Origin: Dysgonomonas sp. PH5-45
Lineage (GTDB): Bacteria > Bacteroidota > Bacteroidia > Bacteroidales > Dysgonomonadaceae
Assembly: GCF_029893235.1 (NCBI RefSeq)
Contig: NZ_JARXWE010000010.1
Span: forward strand, 1 to 64,000
Direction of reading: 5' to 3'
Length of the DNA stretch: 64,000 bases
Under the pieces are notes generated by a model, which was given only the letters and a program-made list of their open reading frames with translations, made no database searches and was not told the origin of the DNA. Below, piece after piece: positions 8,904-18,227 of the stretch (the stretch's first letter is position 1; every line of letters starts with the position of its first letter). A program made the position numbers and the translations under genes.

Positions 8904-11123
8904 ATGGATAGTGCCAATATATCGTCCCAAAGAAAAAATATACAGCAACTTTTAGCCCAAAAACAAATAAAAGATGCTATTGAAGCCCTGAATAAACTAT
9001 CAGTACGACTGCAAGACTGGCAAGTTTCCGAGAAACTGGGCGATGTGGAGATGACCTACAAATATATGCTTCGGTATTGTTTTGAGGGGAGTGAAGATCC
9101 TCAGAGAGAGAATGTTTATAATGGCATTTTGCGTACGTTGTACGAACTGACCGACGACATTACCGATGAAATATTATTGATCGATTCGACCAACTTTTTT
9201 TACGAACGCTCGCGTATAAACGCTTTGCACAATAATATACAGATAAGTGATTACAGAAAGCAGATTGTAGCCTTGTCAGAATCGCAAGCATTGGTCGATT
9301 TGTTGGAAAACGGCTCTGAAAAACAAGACAAAACCCGCAGCTTGGCTATAAAACGTGAACGTACAGGCTCTGACATGTTTAATTCGGTGTTTGTTTCTCC
9401 TCGCATAAGTCAGACGGAAGCAGAGCAGTACGAAGCTTTTGTGGCAGGAGTAGAACTTCCGGCCAGAGAAAAATGCCTGTTCCTTTCGGCTTTGCTGATG
9501 AATCTTTTGCACCGCTTCGACAGTAAAAAAATGCAGGTAATGATGTCGGCTTGCACCTCCGATGCTATTGTGGTTAGGCAAAGGGCTATTGTGAACCTCA
9601 TTATTTTGCTGCAGATATACGACAGTCGCCTTGCTTTCTACCCCGAATGTGTGCAACAATTGGAATCTCTGTCAGAAAATGATTTGTTCCGAAAATCGGT
9701 TCTGACTATCGTAAAACAATTGATACGCGCGCGCGAAACAGAAACTATCAGCAAGAAACTAACGGAAGAAATACTCCCTGAAATGATGCGTTTCAGCTCG
9801 CGAGCTAAACGTAAACTGAACATGGACGACATAATGGGCGATGGCGATTTGTCCGAAAAAAATCCGGAATGGAAAAAAGAACTTGAAGAATCGGGCTTGG
9901 CCAATAAGCTGCAAGAATATTCAAACCTGCAGATGGAAGGCGCCGATGTGTTTCACTCTACGTTTGCCAGCTTGAAAAGCTTTCCGTTTTTTACCGAAGT
10001 CAGTAATTGGTTTTTGCCTTTCGACCCCCAATATTCCGAATTACAGCCATTGATAGCCGATGGGGGAAAAGATAGCCTGCTTTATTCGGCTGTTCTTGGT
10101 TCAGGACATATGTGCAATTCGGATAAATATTCGTTCTGTTTCAGTATATTGCAGATACCTGCGAGCCAACGCGAAATGATGATGCAACAATTTGGCGCGG
10201 AATCGGAAGAAGTGAAAAAACTGCAAAAAGAAGCAATGGCAGTGAATCCGCTGCTGGACGAAACCATTGTTTCGAACCAATATATACAGGATTTGTACCG
10301 TTTCTTTAAGTTACATCCTTCTAAACGAGAATTTTACGATATATTCAGTCTGAAACTTGACTTTTACGACAAACAAACTATCATTCCCTTGATTTCCGAT
10401 TTTGATAGTATGATACAAGTTGCGGCATATTATTTCGATAAGAATTTTATACCCGAAGCCTTGAATTTATACCTTAAACTGTCGGAACTGAACGAACTGT
10501 CGTCCGACGTATGGCAAAAGATAGGTTACTGCCAGCAACTGCAAGGTAACACCGAAGGGGCTTTGGATGCCTATATACGTGCCGATTTGCTTCTGCCCGA
10601 TAATTCGTGGACTGTGAAGCGGATAGCCCAATCGTACCGTCAATTAAAGAATTACGAGCAAGCCATAGAATATTATACGAAGGTGATGAGGCTCCGCCCC
10701 GACGATTTATCGGCAGAACTGAATATAGGGCATTGTTATCTGGAAATGAAAGATTATGAAAAAGCCCTCAATAGCTATTTTAAAGTGGAAATGCTGGGCG
10801 GAGATAACAAAGGCGCCAAAGCATGGCGACCTATTGCTTGGGTAGCTTTCCTGATGCGTCGTTTCGATTTGGCACGGCGATATACTTCTCTGATTTTAGC
10901 CGACAAACCAACCATCCACGACTATCTGAATGCCGGACATATAGAACTCTGCCAGAACGATCTGAAGCAAGCCATGGTTTTTTATCAGAATGCTATATAC
11001 AAGGAGAGTATGAAAGAGTTTATTTCCCTTTTCAAAGAAGACGAAAGCGAACTTATTACAACAGGTGTTGACAAGAACTTGTTGCCCCTTGTTATAGACC
11101 AACTAAAATACCTGTCGGACTGA
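8904..11123 (+). CDS. Large tetratricopeptide-repeat protein
   Basis: The product has 739 residues and no signal peptide or membrane helix. The last third contains tandem TPR units: AAYYFDKNFIPEALNLYLKL, a unit starting DVWQKIGYCQQLQGNTEGAL, one starting NSWTVKRIAQSYRQLKNYEQ, one starting SAELNIGHCYLEMKDYEKAL and further diverged ones. The N-terminal 450 residues are mainly helical and charged and match no family I can name. It is probably a cytoplasmic scaffold. Its stop codon abuts the stop codon of the DUF4835 gene on the other strand, with no base between them. Confidence 0.82.
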   Translation: MDSANISSQRKNIQQLLAQKQIKDAIEALNKLSVRLQDWQVSEKLGDVEMTYKYMLRYCFEGSEDPQRENVYNGILRTLYELTDDITDEILLIDSTNFFYERSRINALHNNIQISDYRKQIVALSESQALVDLLENGSEKQDKTRSLAIKRERTGSDMFNSVFVSPRISQTEAEQYEAFVAGVELPAREKCLFLSALLMNLLHRFDSKKMQVMMSACTSDAIVVRQRAIVNLIILLQIYDSRLAFYPECVQQLESLSENDLFRKSVLTIVKQLIRARETETISKKLTEEILPEMMRFSSRAKRKLNMDDIMGDGDLSEKNPEWKKELEESGLANKLQEYSNLQMEGADVFHSTFASLKSFPFFTEVSNWFLPFDPQYSELQPLIADGGKDSLLYSAVLGSGHMCNSDKYSFCFSILQIPASQREMMMQQFGAESEEVKKLQKEAMAVNPLLDETIVSNQYIQDLYRFFKLHPSKREFYDIFSLKLDFYDKQTIIPLISDFDSMIQVAAYYFDKNFIPEALNLYLKLSELNELSSDVWQKIGYCQQLQGNTEGALDAYIRADLLLPDNSWTVKRIAQSYRQLKNYEQAIEYYTKVMRLRPDDLSAELNIGHCYLEMKDYEKALNSYFKVEMLGGDNKGAKAWRPIAWVAFLMRRFDLARRYTSLILADKPTIHDYLNAGHIELCQNDLKQAMVFYQNAIYKESMKEFISLFKEDESELITTGVDKNLLPLVIDQLKYLSD

Positions 11124-12023
11124 TTAGTCCTTCAACTTGCTTAGCACAGACGATTTTGTAGGATATATTTTCTGAAGGATATCGAACGATTCTTTCTTTT
11201 CCTCGCTGGTGGCTTCCGAGAGGATGCTTACAATCTCTTCGAGTTTTGTGTCTCCCAGAAAAACAAAAACGGCAGAATTCGATTTCGTTTTATAAATATT
11301 GTCCAACTGTGGAATACACTCCACAATGCGGGTTCGTCCGCGCGAAACATTGGCTGCCATTTCGTCAAGCCCTTTGCGATGGTAGTTATACCAAATGGTA
11401 TGAAATTCGCCGGTTGTTTCTTCGGTGAAGGCTAAAGCCAGCGCATAGCGGTTTTTGTCGCTCTCGAAGGGTTTCCAACCTTTATCTTCTATAAATGACG
11501 ATTGGCAGGCGTTGGCAATGGTCAAGGCTTGGTCGTAATAGTATTTGCCACCATTCAGCCCGAAAGAATCGAAGTCCAACCCGATGAGTATATACGTATA
11601 AAAAGAGATTGTTCCCATCAGGTTGTTGGTAACAGCCGCTTCGTTATATTCAAGCCTTTCGCCTTGGTTATAATCGAAAGTAACGTCTACATCCCTGAAG
11701 TTGAATATAGGAGTGGTATAGCTTGCGTTATACACAGGCCGCCTTGACGAAATCTGCAACTCGCCCGAGTATGTGATGCCATCTACCTTGTTTATGATTA
11801 AAGTAAACGAACAATCTATGCGTTCTCTTGCGGCAAAGGTGGTTCTTGTCCACCGGGTATCGTTGAGTATCTGTTGTAGGTTTTCTTGCAGGGAAGTAAA
11901 TATCTCCTTGCTTACTCCTTGAATCTTGTCGCTGTTTATGGTAACTTTCGCGTTCAGTTCCTGTGCGTTTGTGGTGCTGAGGATGCAGAACAGGAATATG
12001 ACGATTGATATCAGTTTTTTCAT
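11124..12023 (-). CDS. DUF4835 family protein, T9SS-associated (PorD-like)
   Basis: The 299-residue protein has a signal peptide (cleavage likely after STTNA) and then QELNAKVTINSDKIQG, the conserved N-terminus of DUF4835. Other family blocks are ISSRRPVYNASYTTPIFNF and LNGGKYYYDQA. Members are linked to type IX secretion and some are named PorD, though I rely on memory for that name. The gene follows the porE-like gene by 7 bases on the same strand, so the two form an operon, which supports a shared envelope role. Gene symbol withheld because the naming is less certain than the family. Confidence 0.82.
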   Translation of the reverse strand: MKKLISIVIFLFCILSTTNAQELNAKVTINSDKIQGVSKEIFTSLQENLQQILNDTRWTRTTFAARERIDCSFTLIINKVDGITYSGELQISSRRPVYNASYTTPIFNFRDVDVTFDYNQGERLEYNEAAVTNNLMGTISFYTYILIGLDFDSFGLNGGKYYYDQALTIANACQSSFIEDKGWKPFESDKNRYALALAFTEETTGEFHTIWYNYHRKGLDEMAANVSRGRTRIVECIPQLDNIYKTKSNSAVFVFLGDTKLEEIVSILSEATSEEKKESFDILQKIYPTKSSVLSKLKD

Positions 12024-12030
12024 AACGGTT

Positions 12031-14013
12031 CTAATTCAGATTGTATGTAATACTCAGTACCTTAAATTCGGTTCTGCGGTTCACTTGGTCGGCAATTTCC
12101 TGCTGTTCGGGCGTGAGTTTCTCTATAAATTCAGGTGTGAGTATATCTCCTTCTTTCAGGAAGTCGAACTCTTTGGCTATATTTTTGCTTACAATCTTGG
12201 GTAGGGTTTTTCCGTAACCTGCCACCTGAAGCCTTTCTTTTACAATTCCGTGCGCAACCAGATAATCAACAACCGATTGGGCGCGACGTTGCGAGAGTTT
12301 GTTGTTATACTCGTCCGAACCTTTCCGGTCGGTATGTGCCGACAGTTCGATGGTTACATTGGGGTTTATTTCGAGTATATTGATAAGCTCGTCAAGCTCT
12401 TTTTGGGACTCGTCACGCAGTGCGGCCTTGTCAAAATCGTAGAAGATGTTTTCAAGAACGTTCGGTTTGTTGATAGAACGCAACACAAAGTCTACATAGT
12501 AGAGTGTATCCCGTTCAAGGTCGAGTGTGTATAAATCCATCTTGGTGTTCAGGTAGCCCGGTGCATTTGCCAACAATACATAATTGGTGCCTTGTGCCAC
12601 TTGCAGGCGGTATGTTCCGTCGGGTTTGCCTTTGAACTTTTCGTTTGTCCCGTCAATACCCACTACGTGGATTGTGGCATCGGAGATAAATTCGTCGTCT
12701 TTATCAACAACAAACCCTTCGAGGGTAATGGTTACGGTCGGGTACTCGAACGAATAGATATGGTCTGCGCCTATTGTTTCGTTTCTGTTGGAGCTGAAAA
12801 AGCCCATGTCTTTGTCTCCTTCGAAGGTCATGCCAAAGTCGTCGCCTGCCGAGTTAATGGGTACACCCATATTTTCGACACTCCATTTTTTAGTTTCCGA
12901 ATCGAACCGTGCTTTAAAGATATCCATGCCGCCCAATCCGGGATGGCCGTCGGACGAGAAATACATCACCGAGTCGTTTCTCATATAGGGGAAAAGTTCG
13001 TCTCCGGCAGTGTTTATATCTTCGCCCAGATTTTCGAAATATTCGGCCTTGTCTCCAATCATGTATGCGCGCCAGATGTCTTTTCCTCCATATCCTCCGG
13101 GCATATCCGATACAAAGTACAGAAACGCCCCCGAAGGGTCTATGGCTGGGTGTGCAAAAACCGAAACCGTGTCTCTTGATATCTGCAGGGGCGCGCCTTT
13201 GCCCCATGCCCCTCCCGAACGTTGCGATGCGTATATTTGTGCCGACGAGGGTTTCAGCGGATCTTGCATACAGAATGTATAATACATGGTGTTGCCGGTG
13301 GCGGTAAAGGTTGTAACGCCTTCGTCGTATTCGGTGTTGATGTCCGAAACGGCTTCGGGTTTCATCCACTTTTTGTTTTCGTCTTTCCGTGACATGAAAA
13401 TGTCGTTGTTCTTCAAGCCTGTAATGGCACTTTTATTGTCGCCCATCGCATCGTCGCGGCTGGAGGTAAAGTAAAGGTTCTCGTATTCGGGCGGGAGTAG
13501 CATCGGGCTGAATTCGCTTCGGCGCGAGTTGAAGATATCCATTTTCCTTACCGTGTAGCGTGTCGGGTTTTTCTTCAACCGGGCGGCAAGTTCAATTCCA
13601 GCCAAGCCATCCATAGCAAACTTGTTGTCGGGATAATATTCAAGAAACTGCTTGTACTGTTCGGCAGCTTGTGCATAGTTGCCCGCTTTGTGCAGCGTGC
13701 GGGCGTATTGCAGGGATATAAGGCTGTCTTCGGGCAGATTTCGTATAGCCGAAGCGTAGGCGGCATTGGCACGCGCCACGTTGTTTATAAGACGGTAGCA
13801 CTCGCCCATCTTGAAGGAGGCCTCACCCCGCAGGGGCTTATCGGTCGATTTTGTTTGGCGATATATTTTTTTGTACATCCCCGCCGCCTCAAAGTATTCA
13901 CCGTGAGAGAATTTCAAGTCTGCGTCTTTCATTTTCACCGTTTTGCACGAATGCAAAAAGGCAAGGCAAACGGAAATCAGTAATATTTTATAGAGGGTCG
14001 CTTTCGGTCGCAA
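12031..14013 (-). CDS. porE: PorE-like lipoprotein: TPR, beta-propeller, CRD and OmpA domains
   Basis: The protein has a lipoprotein signal peptide with lipobox FLHSC, TPR helices (about 25-145), a PD40/WD40-type propeller with repeated SPMLLPPEYENLYFTSSR-like blades (about 160-420), a carboxypeptidase-regulatory-like domain (about 425-510) and a C-terminal OmpA peptidoglycan-binding domain with LSAHTDRKG and LSQRRAQSVVDYL. This is the architecture described for PorE (PG1058) of P. gingivalis, thought to anchor the T9SS to peptidoglycan. A longer frame starts at a TTG at 14040, but a -7 element at 14043-14050 puts transcription start inside it; the TTG at 14013 gives a normal signal peptide (660 residues) and is preferred. 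Confidence 0.85.
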   Translation of the reverse strand: MRPKATLYKILLISVCLAFLHSCKTVKMKDADLKFSHGEYFEAAGMYKKIYRQTKSTDKPLRGEASFKMGECYRLINNVARANAAYASAIRNLPEDSLISLQYARTLHKAGNYAQAAEQYKQFLEYYPDNKFAMDGLAGIELAARLKKNPTRYTVRKMDIFNSRRSEFSPMLLPPEYENLYFTSSRDDAMGDNKSAITGLKNNDIFMSRKDENKKWMKPEAVSDINTEYDEGVTTFTATGNTMYYTFCMQDPLKPSSAQIYASQRSGGAWGKGAPLQISRDTVSVFAHPAIDPSGAFLYFVSDMPGGYGGKDIWRAYMIGDKAEYFENLGEDINTAGDELFPYMRNDSVMYFSSDGHPGLGGMDIFKARFDSETKKWSVENMGVPINSAGDDFGMTFEGDKDMGFFSSNRNETIGADHIYSFEYPTVTITLEGFVVDKDDEFISDATIHVVGIDGTNEKFKGKPDGTYRLQVAQGTNYVLLANAPGYLNTKMDLYTLDLERDTLYYVDFVLRSINKPNVLENIFYDFDKAALRDESQKELDELINILEINPNVTIELSAHTDRKGSDEYNNKLSQRRAQSVVDYLVAHGIVKERLQVAGYGKTLPKIVSKNIAKEFDFLKEGDILTPEFIEKLTPEQQEIADQVNRRTEFKVLSITYNLN

Positions 14014-14042
14014 AATCAGTCTGTATAATATGTTTAACAAAA

Positions 14043-14050
14043 CAAAGTTA
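14043..14050 (-). promoter_or_regulatory. -7 element for the porE-DUF4835 operon
   Basis: On the minus strand this reads TAACTTTG, a full match to TAnnTTTG. Transcription would begin near 14036, which excludes the TTG at 14040 as a start codon and leaves a leader of about 23 bases before the TTG at 14013. Confidence 0.5.
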
Positions 14051-14144
14051 TAAACAATAACGGATATTTTAAGCTTTTAGTATCCTAAAAAGGTAAATAT
14101 TGGCAGGCTGTGGCTAAAGGTTCTTCAAGTTCGGGATAAAAGGT

Positions 14145-14152
14145 TATTTTTG
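14145..14152 (+). promoter_or_regulatory. -7 element upstream of the HD-domain gene
   Basis: TATTTTTG fits TAnnTTTG and lies 34 bases before the GTG at 14187. No -33 TTTG is seen at the usual spacing. Confidence 0.4.
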
Positions 14153-14186
14153 TATTCAGTAAAACTATTTTGAAATTTTAAGGAAC

Positions 14187-15410
14187 GTGCCTAACAATAA
14201 AAGAAAAATAATAAACGACCCTGTTTTCGGGTTCATAACCATACCGAACGATTTTCTGTATAACCTCATTCAGCATCCTTTTTTGCAGAGGCTGAACCGT
14301 ATCCGTCAGTTGGGGCTGGCTTCTTTTGTTTATCCCGGAGCGCAGCATACCCGTTTGTTGCACTCCATAGGCGCTATGCACCTGATGAACGAAGCCATTA
14401 CCAACCTCAGAACAAAAGGACATGCTATAACCGACGATGAAGCTAACGGCGCGCTGGCTTGCATCCTGCTTCACGATGTGGGGCACGGGCCTTTTTCGCA
14501 TGTGCTCGAAAACACTCTGGTAACAAAAATTCGTCACGAAGAAATTTCTTTGATGATGATGCAAAAGCTCAACCAAGAGCTGGATGGGGCTTTGGATCTG
14601 TGTATAGATATATTTACCGACAGGTACAAGAAAAAATTTCTGCATCAGTTGGTGAGCGGACAGTTGGATATGGACAGGCTCGATTATTTGCGCCGCGACA
14701 GCTTTTTTACGGGTGTTACCGAAGGGAATATAGGTTCTGCCCGTATCATCAAGATGCTGGATGTGAGGAACGACAGGCTTGTAGTGGAATCGAAAGGGAT
14801 TTATTCGGTCGAAAACTTCCTGATGTCGCGCCGCCTGATGTATTGGCAAGTGTATTTGCATAAAACATCGGTAGCTGCCGAAAAAATGATAGTCAATACC
14901 TTGTGCAGGGCTAAACAGTTGGCCGGGCAGGGGGCCGAACTTTTTGCTTCACCTGCATTATCGTACTTTCTGAAAAATGATGTGACGGGCAAAACTTTTT
15001 GCAGCAGCCCCGATGCTTTGCTCTGTTTTTCGGAGTTGGACGACAACGACATTTGGTGTTCCTTAAAGATATGGGCAAACCATACCGACAAAGTTCTGTC
15101 CGCATTGAGCAATGGCATCATAAACCGAAATCTGTTTAAAATAGAAATGTCGCAACAACCGAAGCCGAAAGCGGAACAGGAGCTTCTTCTCGAACAGTAC
15201 TCGCAGCGTTTTGGAGTACCGCCCGAAGAAGCGTCTTACTTCTTTTCGGCCGACGTAATATCGAGCAATATGTATAACGAGGCCGACGACAGCATCGACA
15301 TACTTTACCATGATGGCAGCATAAAGAATATATCGGAGGCTTCGGATATGTTAAATATCGAGTTATTATCGAAAAAAGTTGAAAAACATTATTTCGCCTA
15401 CTTCAGATAA
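14187..15410 (+). CDS. HD-domain phosphohydrolase (dGTPase-like)
   Basis: The 407-residue protein has the HD superfamily metal site: His in YPGAQHTRLLHSIG, the HD pair in LLHDVGHGPFSH near residue 97, and a later Asp in QLDMDRLDYLRRDSF. This arrangement and the N-terminal IINDPVFGFI motif are those of a widespread family of YdhJ-like HD phosphohydrolases related to dGTP triphosphohydrolases. The substrate is probably a nucleotide, but dGTP is not proven. The start is a GTG with AAGGA just before it; there is no in-frame ATG before the conserved region. Confidence 0.88.
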   Translation: MPNNKRKIINDPVFGFITIPNDFLYNLIQHPFLQRLNRIRQLGLASFVYPGAQHTRLLHSIGAMHLMNEAITNLRTKGHAITDDEANGALACILLHDVGHGPFSHVLENTLVTKIRHEEISLMMMQKLNQELDGALDLCIDIFTDRYKKKFLHQLVSGQLDMDRLDYLRRDSFFTGVTEGNIGSARIIKMLDVRNDRLVVESKGIYSVENFLMSRRLMYWQVYLHKTSVAAEKMIVNTLCRAKQLAGQGAELFASPALSYFLKNDVTGKTFCSSPDALLCFSELDDNDIWCSLKIWANHTDKVLSALSNGIINRNLFKIEMSQQPKPKAEQELLLEQYSQRFGVPPEEASYFFSADVISSNMYNEADDSIDILYHDGSIKNISEASDMLNIELLSKKVEKHYFAYFR

Positions 15411-15423
15411 GGGAATAGAAAGG

Positions 15424-15431
15424 TATTTTTG
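15424..15431 (+). promoter_or_regulatory. -7 element upstream of recR
   Basis: TATTTTTG fits TAnnTTTG and lies 51 bases before the recR ATG. It would drive recR and possibly the run of genes to 19.2 kb. The -33 region is not recognisable. Confidence 0.4.
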
Positions 15432-15482
15432 TATCATCAAAACTTCAATTAAAAAACACGCACGTTGTAATACACAAGGTAA

Positions 15483-16109
15483 ATGATCCCGAAATATCCT
15501 TCTGCTCTTTTAGAAAACGCGGTAAACGAGTTTTCACGCCTTCCGGGTGTGGGGCGCAAAACGGCCTTGCGATTGGTTTTGCATCTGTTGAGGCAGGATA
15601 TGTTTACGGTCGAAAACTTTGCCACGGCAATCTATAAACTGAAAAAAGAGGTAAAGTACTGCAAATCGTGTTTCAATATTTCGGACGAAGACGTTTGCCC
15701 CATTTGTGCCGACAAGAGCCGCGACGCGTCTACCGTTTGTGTTGTTGAGAACATAAAAGAGGTGATGGCAATCGAAAATACGGCACAGTTCAGAGGTTTG
15801 TATCACGTATTGGGAGGCATAATATCGCCGATAGATGGCATAGGGCCTGCCGATTTGCAAATAGACTCGCTTGTGCAGAGAATAGGTCAAGGCGATGTAA
15901 GGGAAGTTATCTTAGCACTGAGTACAACAATGGAAGGCGACACTACAAACTTTTATATTTTCAAAAAACTATCGCCATTCAAAGACCTGAAAGTATCGGT
16001 CATTGCCCGTGGCGTTTCTATTGGCGACGAAATAGAGTATGCCGACGAAGTTACCCTTGGGCGTTCAATCCTGAACCGTACACTTTTCAGCGAATCGTTT
16101 AAATTCTAA
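15483..16109 (+). CDS. recR: Recombination protein RecR
   Basis: The 208-residue protein has the standard RecR order: an N-terminal helix-hairpin-helix ([14 protein letters not shown], residues 18-31), a C4 zinc finger with C-K-S-C at about residue 59 and C-P-I-C about 13 residues later, and a Toprim domain starting [14 protein letters not shown]. RecR loads RecA with RecO during gap repair. The length is normal. It is the first gene of a closely spaced plus-strand run. Confidence 0.96.
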   Translation: MIPKYPSALLENAVNEFSRLPGVGRKTALRLVLHLLRQDMFTVENFATAIYKLKKEVKYCKSCFNISDEDVCPICADKSRDASTVCVVENIKEVMAIENTAQFRGLYHVLGGIISPIDGIGPADLQIDSLVQRIGQGDVREVILALSTTMEGDTTNFYIFKKLSPFKDLKVSVIARGVSIGDEIEYADEVTLGRSILNRTLFSESFKF

Positions 16110-16123
16110 ACCGTATAACATAG

Positions 16124-16567
16124 ATGAATAAAACTTCAAACAACCCTGCGGATAAAGTTATGTTGACACAGAAAATAGTTTTTGCGGTAAACATACTCGC
16201 AATGGTTGTTTTGCTTGCGTTTGTTTGCTTCAATAGCAGTCTGCAAAGCGCGACCGGAAACGTTGTGTCAGAACAATGGCTTATCGTGCTGACCATAGCA
16301 GCCATTCCTTGTATATTGAAATGGCATAGCGTGCAGCTGAAAAAATTACAAGGCACGGGCAATATAAAAAAATATAAGTCTATCTTTTATTTCCGGCTGG
16401 TGCTTCTGGATGTTGTTTGCCTTTTGAATCTGGGTTGTCTGTACTTTACTAATATCAGAAATTTTACTTTTCTGTCTATCATTACTATATTTGCAATGTT
16501 CTTAACTTTGCCGAGCCGAAATCAATTGGATGAGGTAGTAAAACAACAAAACGACAATAATAATTAA
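16124..16567 (+). CDS. Small membrane protein of unknown function
   Basis: This 147-residue protein has four predicted membrane segments (about 16-38, 53-70, 88-108 and 113-130), in two pairs separated by a positively charged loop with QLKKLQGTGNIKKYKS. The N-terminus is polar and the tail is short and Asn-rich. No family is recognised. It lies 14 bases after recR and 27 bases before the next gene, so it is probably cotranscribed. Confidence 0.75.
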   Translation: MNKTSNNPADKVMLTQKIVFAVNILAMVVLLAFVCFNSSLQSATGNVVSEQWLIVLTIAAIPCILKWHSVQLKKLQGTGNIKKYKSIFYFRLVLLDVVCLLNLGCLYFTNIRNFTFLSIITIFAMFLTLPSRNQLDEVVKQQNDNNN

Positions 16568-16594
16568 ATATAAACGACTATATAAACTTAACCT

Positions 16595-17038
16595 ATGATA
16601 ATAGCAGTAGATTTTGACGGGACAATAGTTGAACATGAGTACCCGAAGATAGGCCGCCCTATTCCGTTTGCCATAGAAACCCTTTTGCAACTGAAAAAAG
16701 ACCGGCACCAACTTATCCTTTGGACAGTCCGCGACGGCGACCTTTTGCAGGAAGCTGTGGATTATTGCGAGAAAAAAGGATTGACATTCTATGCGGCCAA
16801 TAAAAACTATCCCGAAGAGGATGTGACAACGGCATCCCGGAAGTTAAATGCCGATTTGTTTATTGACGACCGTAACCTTGGTGGATTGCCCGACTGGGGG
16901 GTTATATATCACGCCATTCAGTCGATGGAGCGGGGCGAAACTTCGTTCGAGAAGCTTATGATGTCGGCAGGTCCTGTGCAAACAAACCGCCGCAAACGCA
17001 ACTTCTTGATCCGCTTGGGCGAGATGTTCGAAAGATAA
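16595..17038 (+). CDS. HAD-type phosphatase, BT0820-like
   Basis: The 147-residue protein has the HAD motifs of a small phosphatase: VDFDGTIVE at the N-terminus (Asp6 and Asp8), the second motif in LILWTVRDG and the acidic motif FIDDRNLGG. There is no cap domain, and the family is compact and common in Bacteroidales. The substrate is unknown. The last 20 residues are rich in Arg and Lys. Confidence 0.88.
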   Translation: MIIAVDFDGTIVEHEYPKIGRPIPFAIETLLQLKKDRHQLILWTVRDGDLLQEAVDYCEKKGLTFYAANKNYPEEDVTTASRKLNADLFIDDRNLGGLPDWGVIYHAIQSMERGETSFEKLMMSAGPVQTNRRKRNFLIRLGEMFER

Positions 17039-17075
17039 TACATCGCAGTATTTCTGTAATAACCAATTGTGTGGT

Positions 17076-17606
17076 ATGTTGCTTGAAAAAGAACATATAA
17101 AGCTGAGAGCCGTTGAGCCGGAAGATTTGGACGTCCTTTACAAATGGGAGAACGATACCCGTTTGTGGATTCATGGAACAACCCTCTCTCCTTATTCGCG
17201 TATGGCCATAAGGCAATACATAGAAGACAGTTTGCAGAACGATGTTTTTCAGAATAAGCAACTCAGGCTGATGGTTGAACTAAGGGACGGGAATAAAACC
17301 ATCGGAACGGTAGACCTCTACGAAATAGATCCGCTCAACAGCCGTGCAGGTATCGGGATTCTTATAGATGATGCGTATAGGGGCAAAAACTACGGAAGCG
17401 AGGTTTTGAGTATGATGTCGGGCTATGCTTTTCATCATCTGCACCTGCGTCAGTTGTATGCTCATATTGCCAGCGATAACGAATCGAGTATCCGCTTGTT
17501 TCGGAAAGAAGGCTATACCCAATCGGGGGTGTTGGAGCAGTGGATACATAGTCCGGATGCCGGTTTTCGCGACGTTTTGGTTTTCCAGTTAATACAGCAC
17601 GCATAA
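17076..17606 (+). CDS. GNAT family N-acetyltransferase
   Basis: This 176-residue protein has the GNAT fold: a RAVEPEDLDVLYKWEN start, the acetyl-CoA loop region in IDDAYRGKNYGSEVLSMM (about 100-118) and the C-terminal SDNESSIRLFRKEGY block. It resembles the acetyltransferase_3 (RimJ or SpeG-like) group, so the substrate could be a protein N-terminus or a polyamine. A TTG lies 9 bases upstream in frame, but the ATG at 17076 gives the normal family start. Confidence 0.88.
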   Translation: MLLEKEHIKLRAVEPEDLDVLYKWENDTRLWIHGTTLSPYSRMAIRQYIEDSLQNDVFQNKQLRLMVELRDGNKTIGTVDLYEIDPLNSRAGIGILIDDAYRGKNYGSEVLSMMSGYAFHHLHLRQLYAHIASDNESSIRLFRKEGYTQSGVLEQWIHSPDAGFRDVLVFQLIQHA

Positions 17607-17623
17607 AACACACCGCTTAGGTA

Positions 17624-18199
17624 ATGAACGAAGACATAAGAGAAGATATTAAAAAAGCATGTGAGGTAATGAATGCGGGAGGGTTGATTCTCTACCCGAC
17701 TGATACCATATGGGGAATAGGTTGCGATGCTACAAACCCCGATGCCGTGAAGCGGGTGTATCAGCTAAAACAAAGAACCGATGCGAAAGCCCTTATCGTG
17801 TTGGCCGATAATCCTGTAAAGCTCGATTTTTATATAGATGGCGTACCCGACATTGCGTGGGATTTGATAGAAGCCACAAATAAACCTCTGACAATTATAT
17901 ACGACAAAGCCCGTAATTTGGCTCATAACCTGATTGCGGACGATGGGTCGATAGGCATACGTATTACGGACGAGAGATTCTCGAAGGAGCTGTGTCAGCG
18001 TTTCCGCAAGGCGGTGGTGTCTACATCGGCTAATGTGAGCGGAGAGGCATCGCCCCGTAATTTTTCTGAAATCGCCGACGAAATCAAAAATGGAGTGGAT
18101 TATGTAGTTCAGTATCGGCAGAATGATGCGGATAAATACCATTCGTCGAGCATCATTAAGCTGGGACAGGGCGGACAGGTGAAAATAATAAGAGAATAA
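17624..18199 (+). CDS. Sua5/YciO/YrdC family threonylcarbamoyl-AMP synthase
   Basis: The 191-residue protein has the YrdC fold signature: a GGLILYPTDTIWGIGCDAT substrate loop, KQRTDAKALIVL, and the C-terminal STSANVSGEASP block. TsaC/Sua5 proteins make L-threonylcarbamoyl-AMP, the donor for the t6A37 tRNA modification. The C-terminal Sua5 domain is absent, so it is of the short TsaC type. It starts 17 bases after the GNAT gene. A second paralogue of YciO type elsewhere cannot be excluded. Confidence 0.9.
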   Translation: MNEDIREDIKKACEVMNAGGLILYPTDTIWGIGCDATNPDAVKRVYQLKQRTDAKALIVLADNPVKLDFYIDGVPDIAWDLIEATNKPLTIIYDKARNLAHNLIADDGSIGIRITDERFSKELCQRFRKAVVSTSANVSGEASPRNFSEIADEIKNGVDYVVQYRQNDADKYHSSSIIKLGQGGQVKIIRE

Positions 18200-18227
18200 T
18201 AAAAAATATACATATACACATTAAACC

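Noticed and set aside
12592-13179. A 195-codon plus-strand frame inside the porE-like gene
   Set aside because: It runs antisense through the beta-propeller region and has no domain features or start context.
14178-14861. A 227-codon minus-strand frame opposite the HD phosphohydrolase
   Set aside because: No recognisable protein features and it overlaps conserved HD motifs on the other strand.
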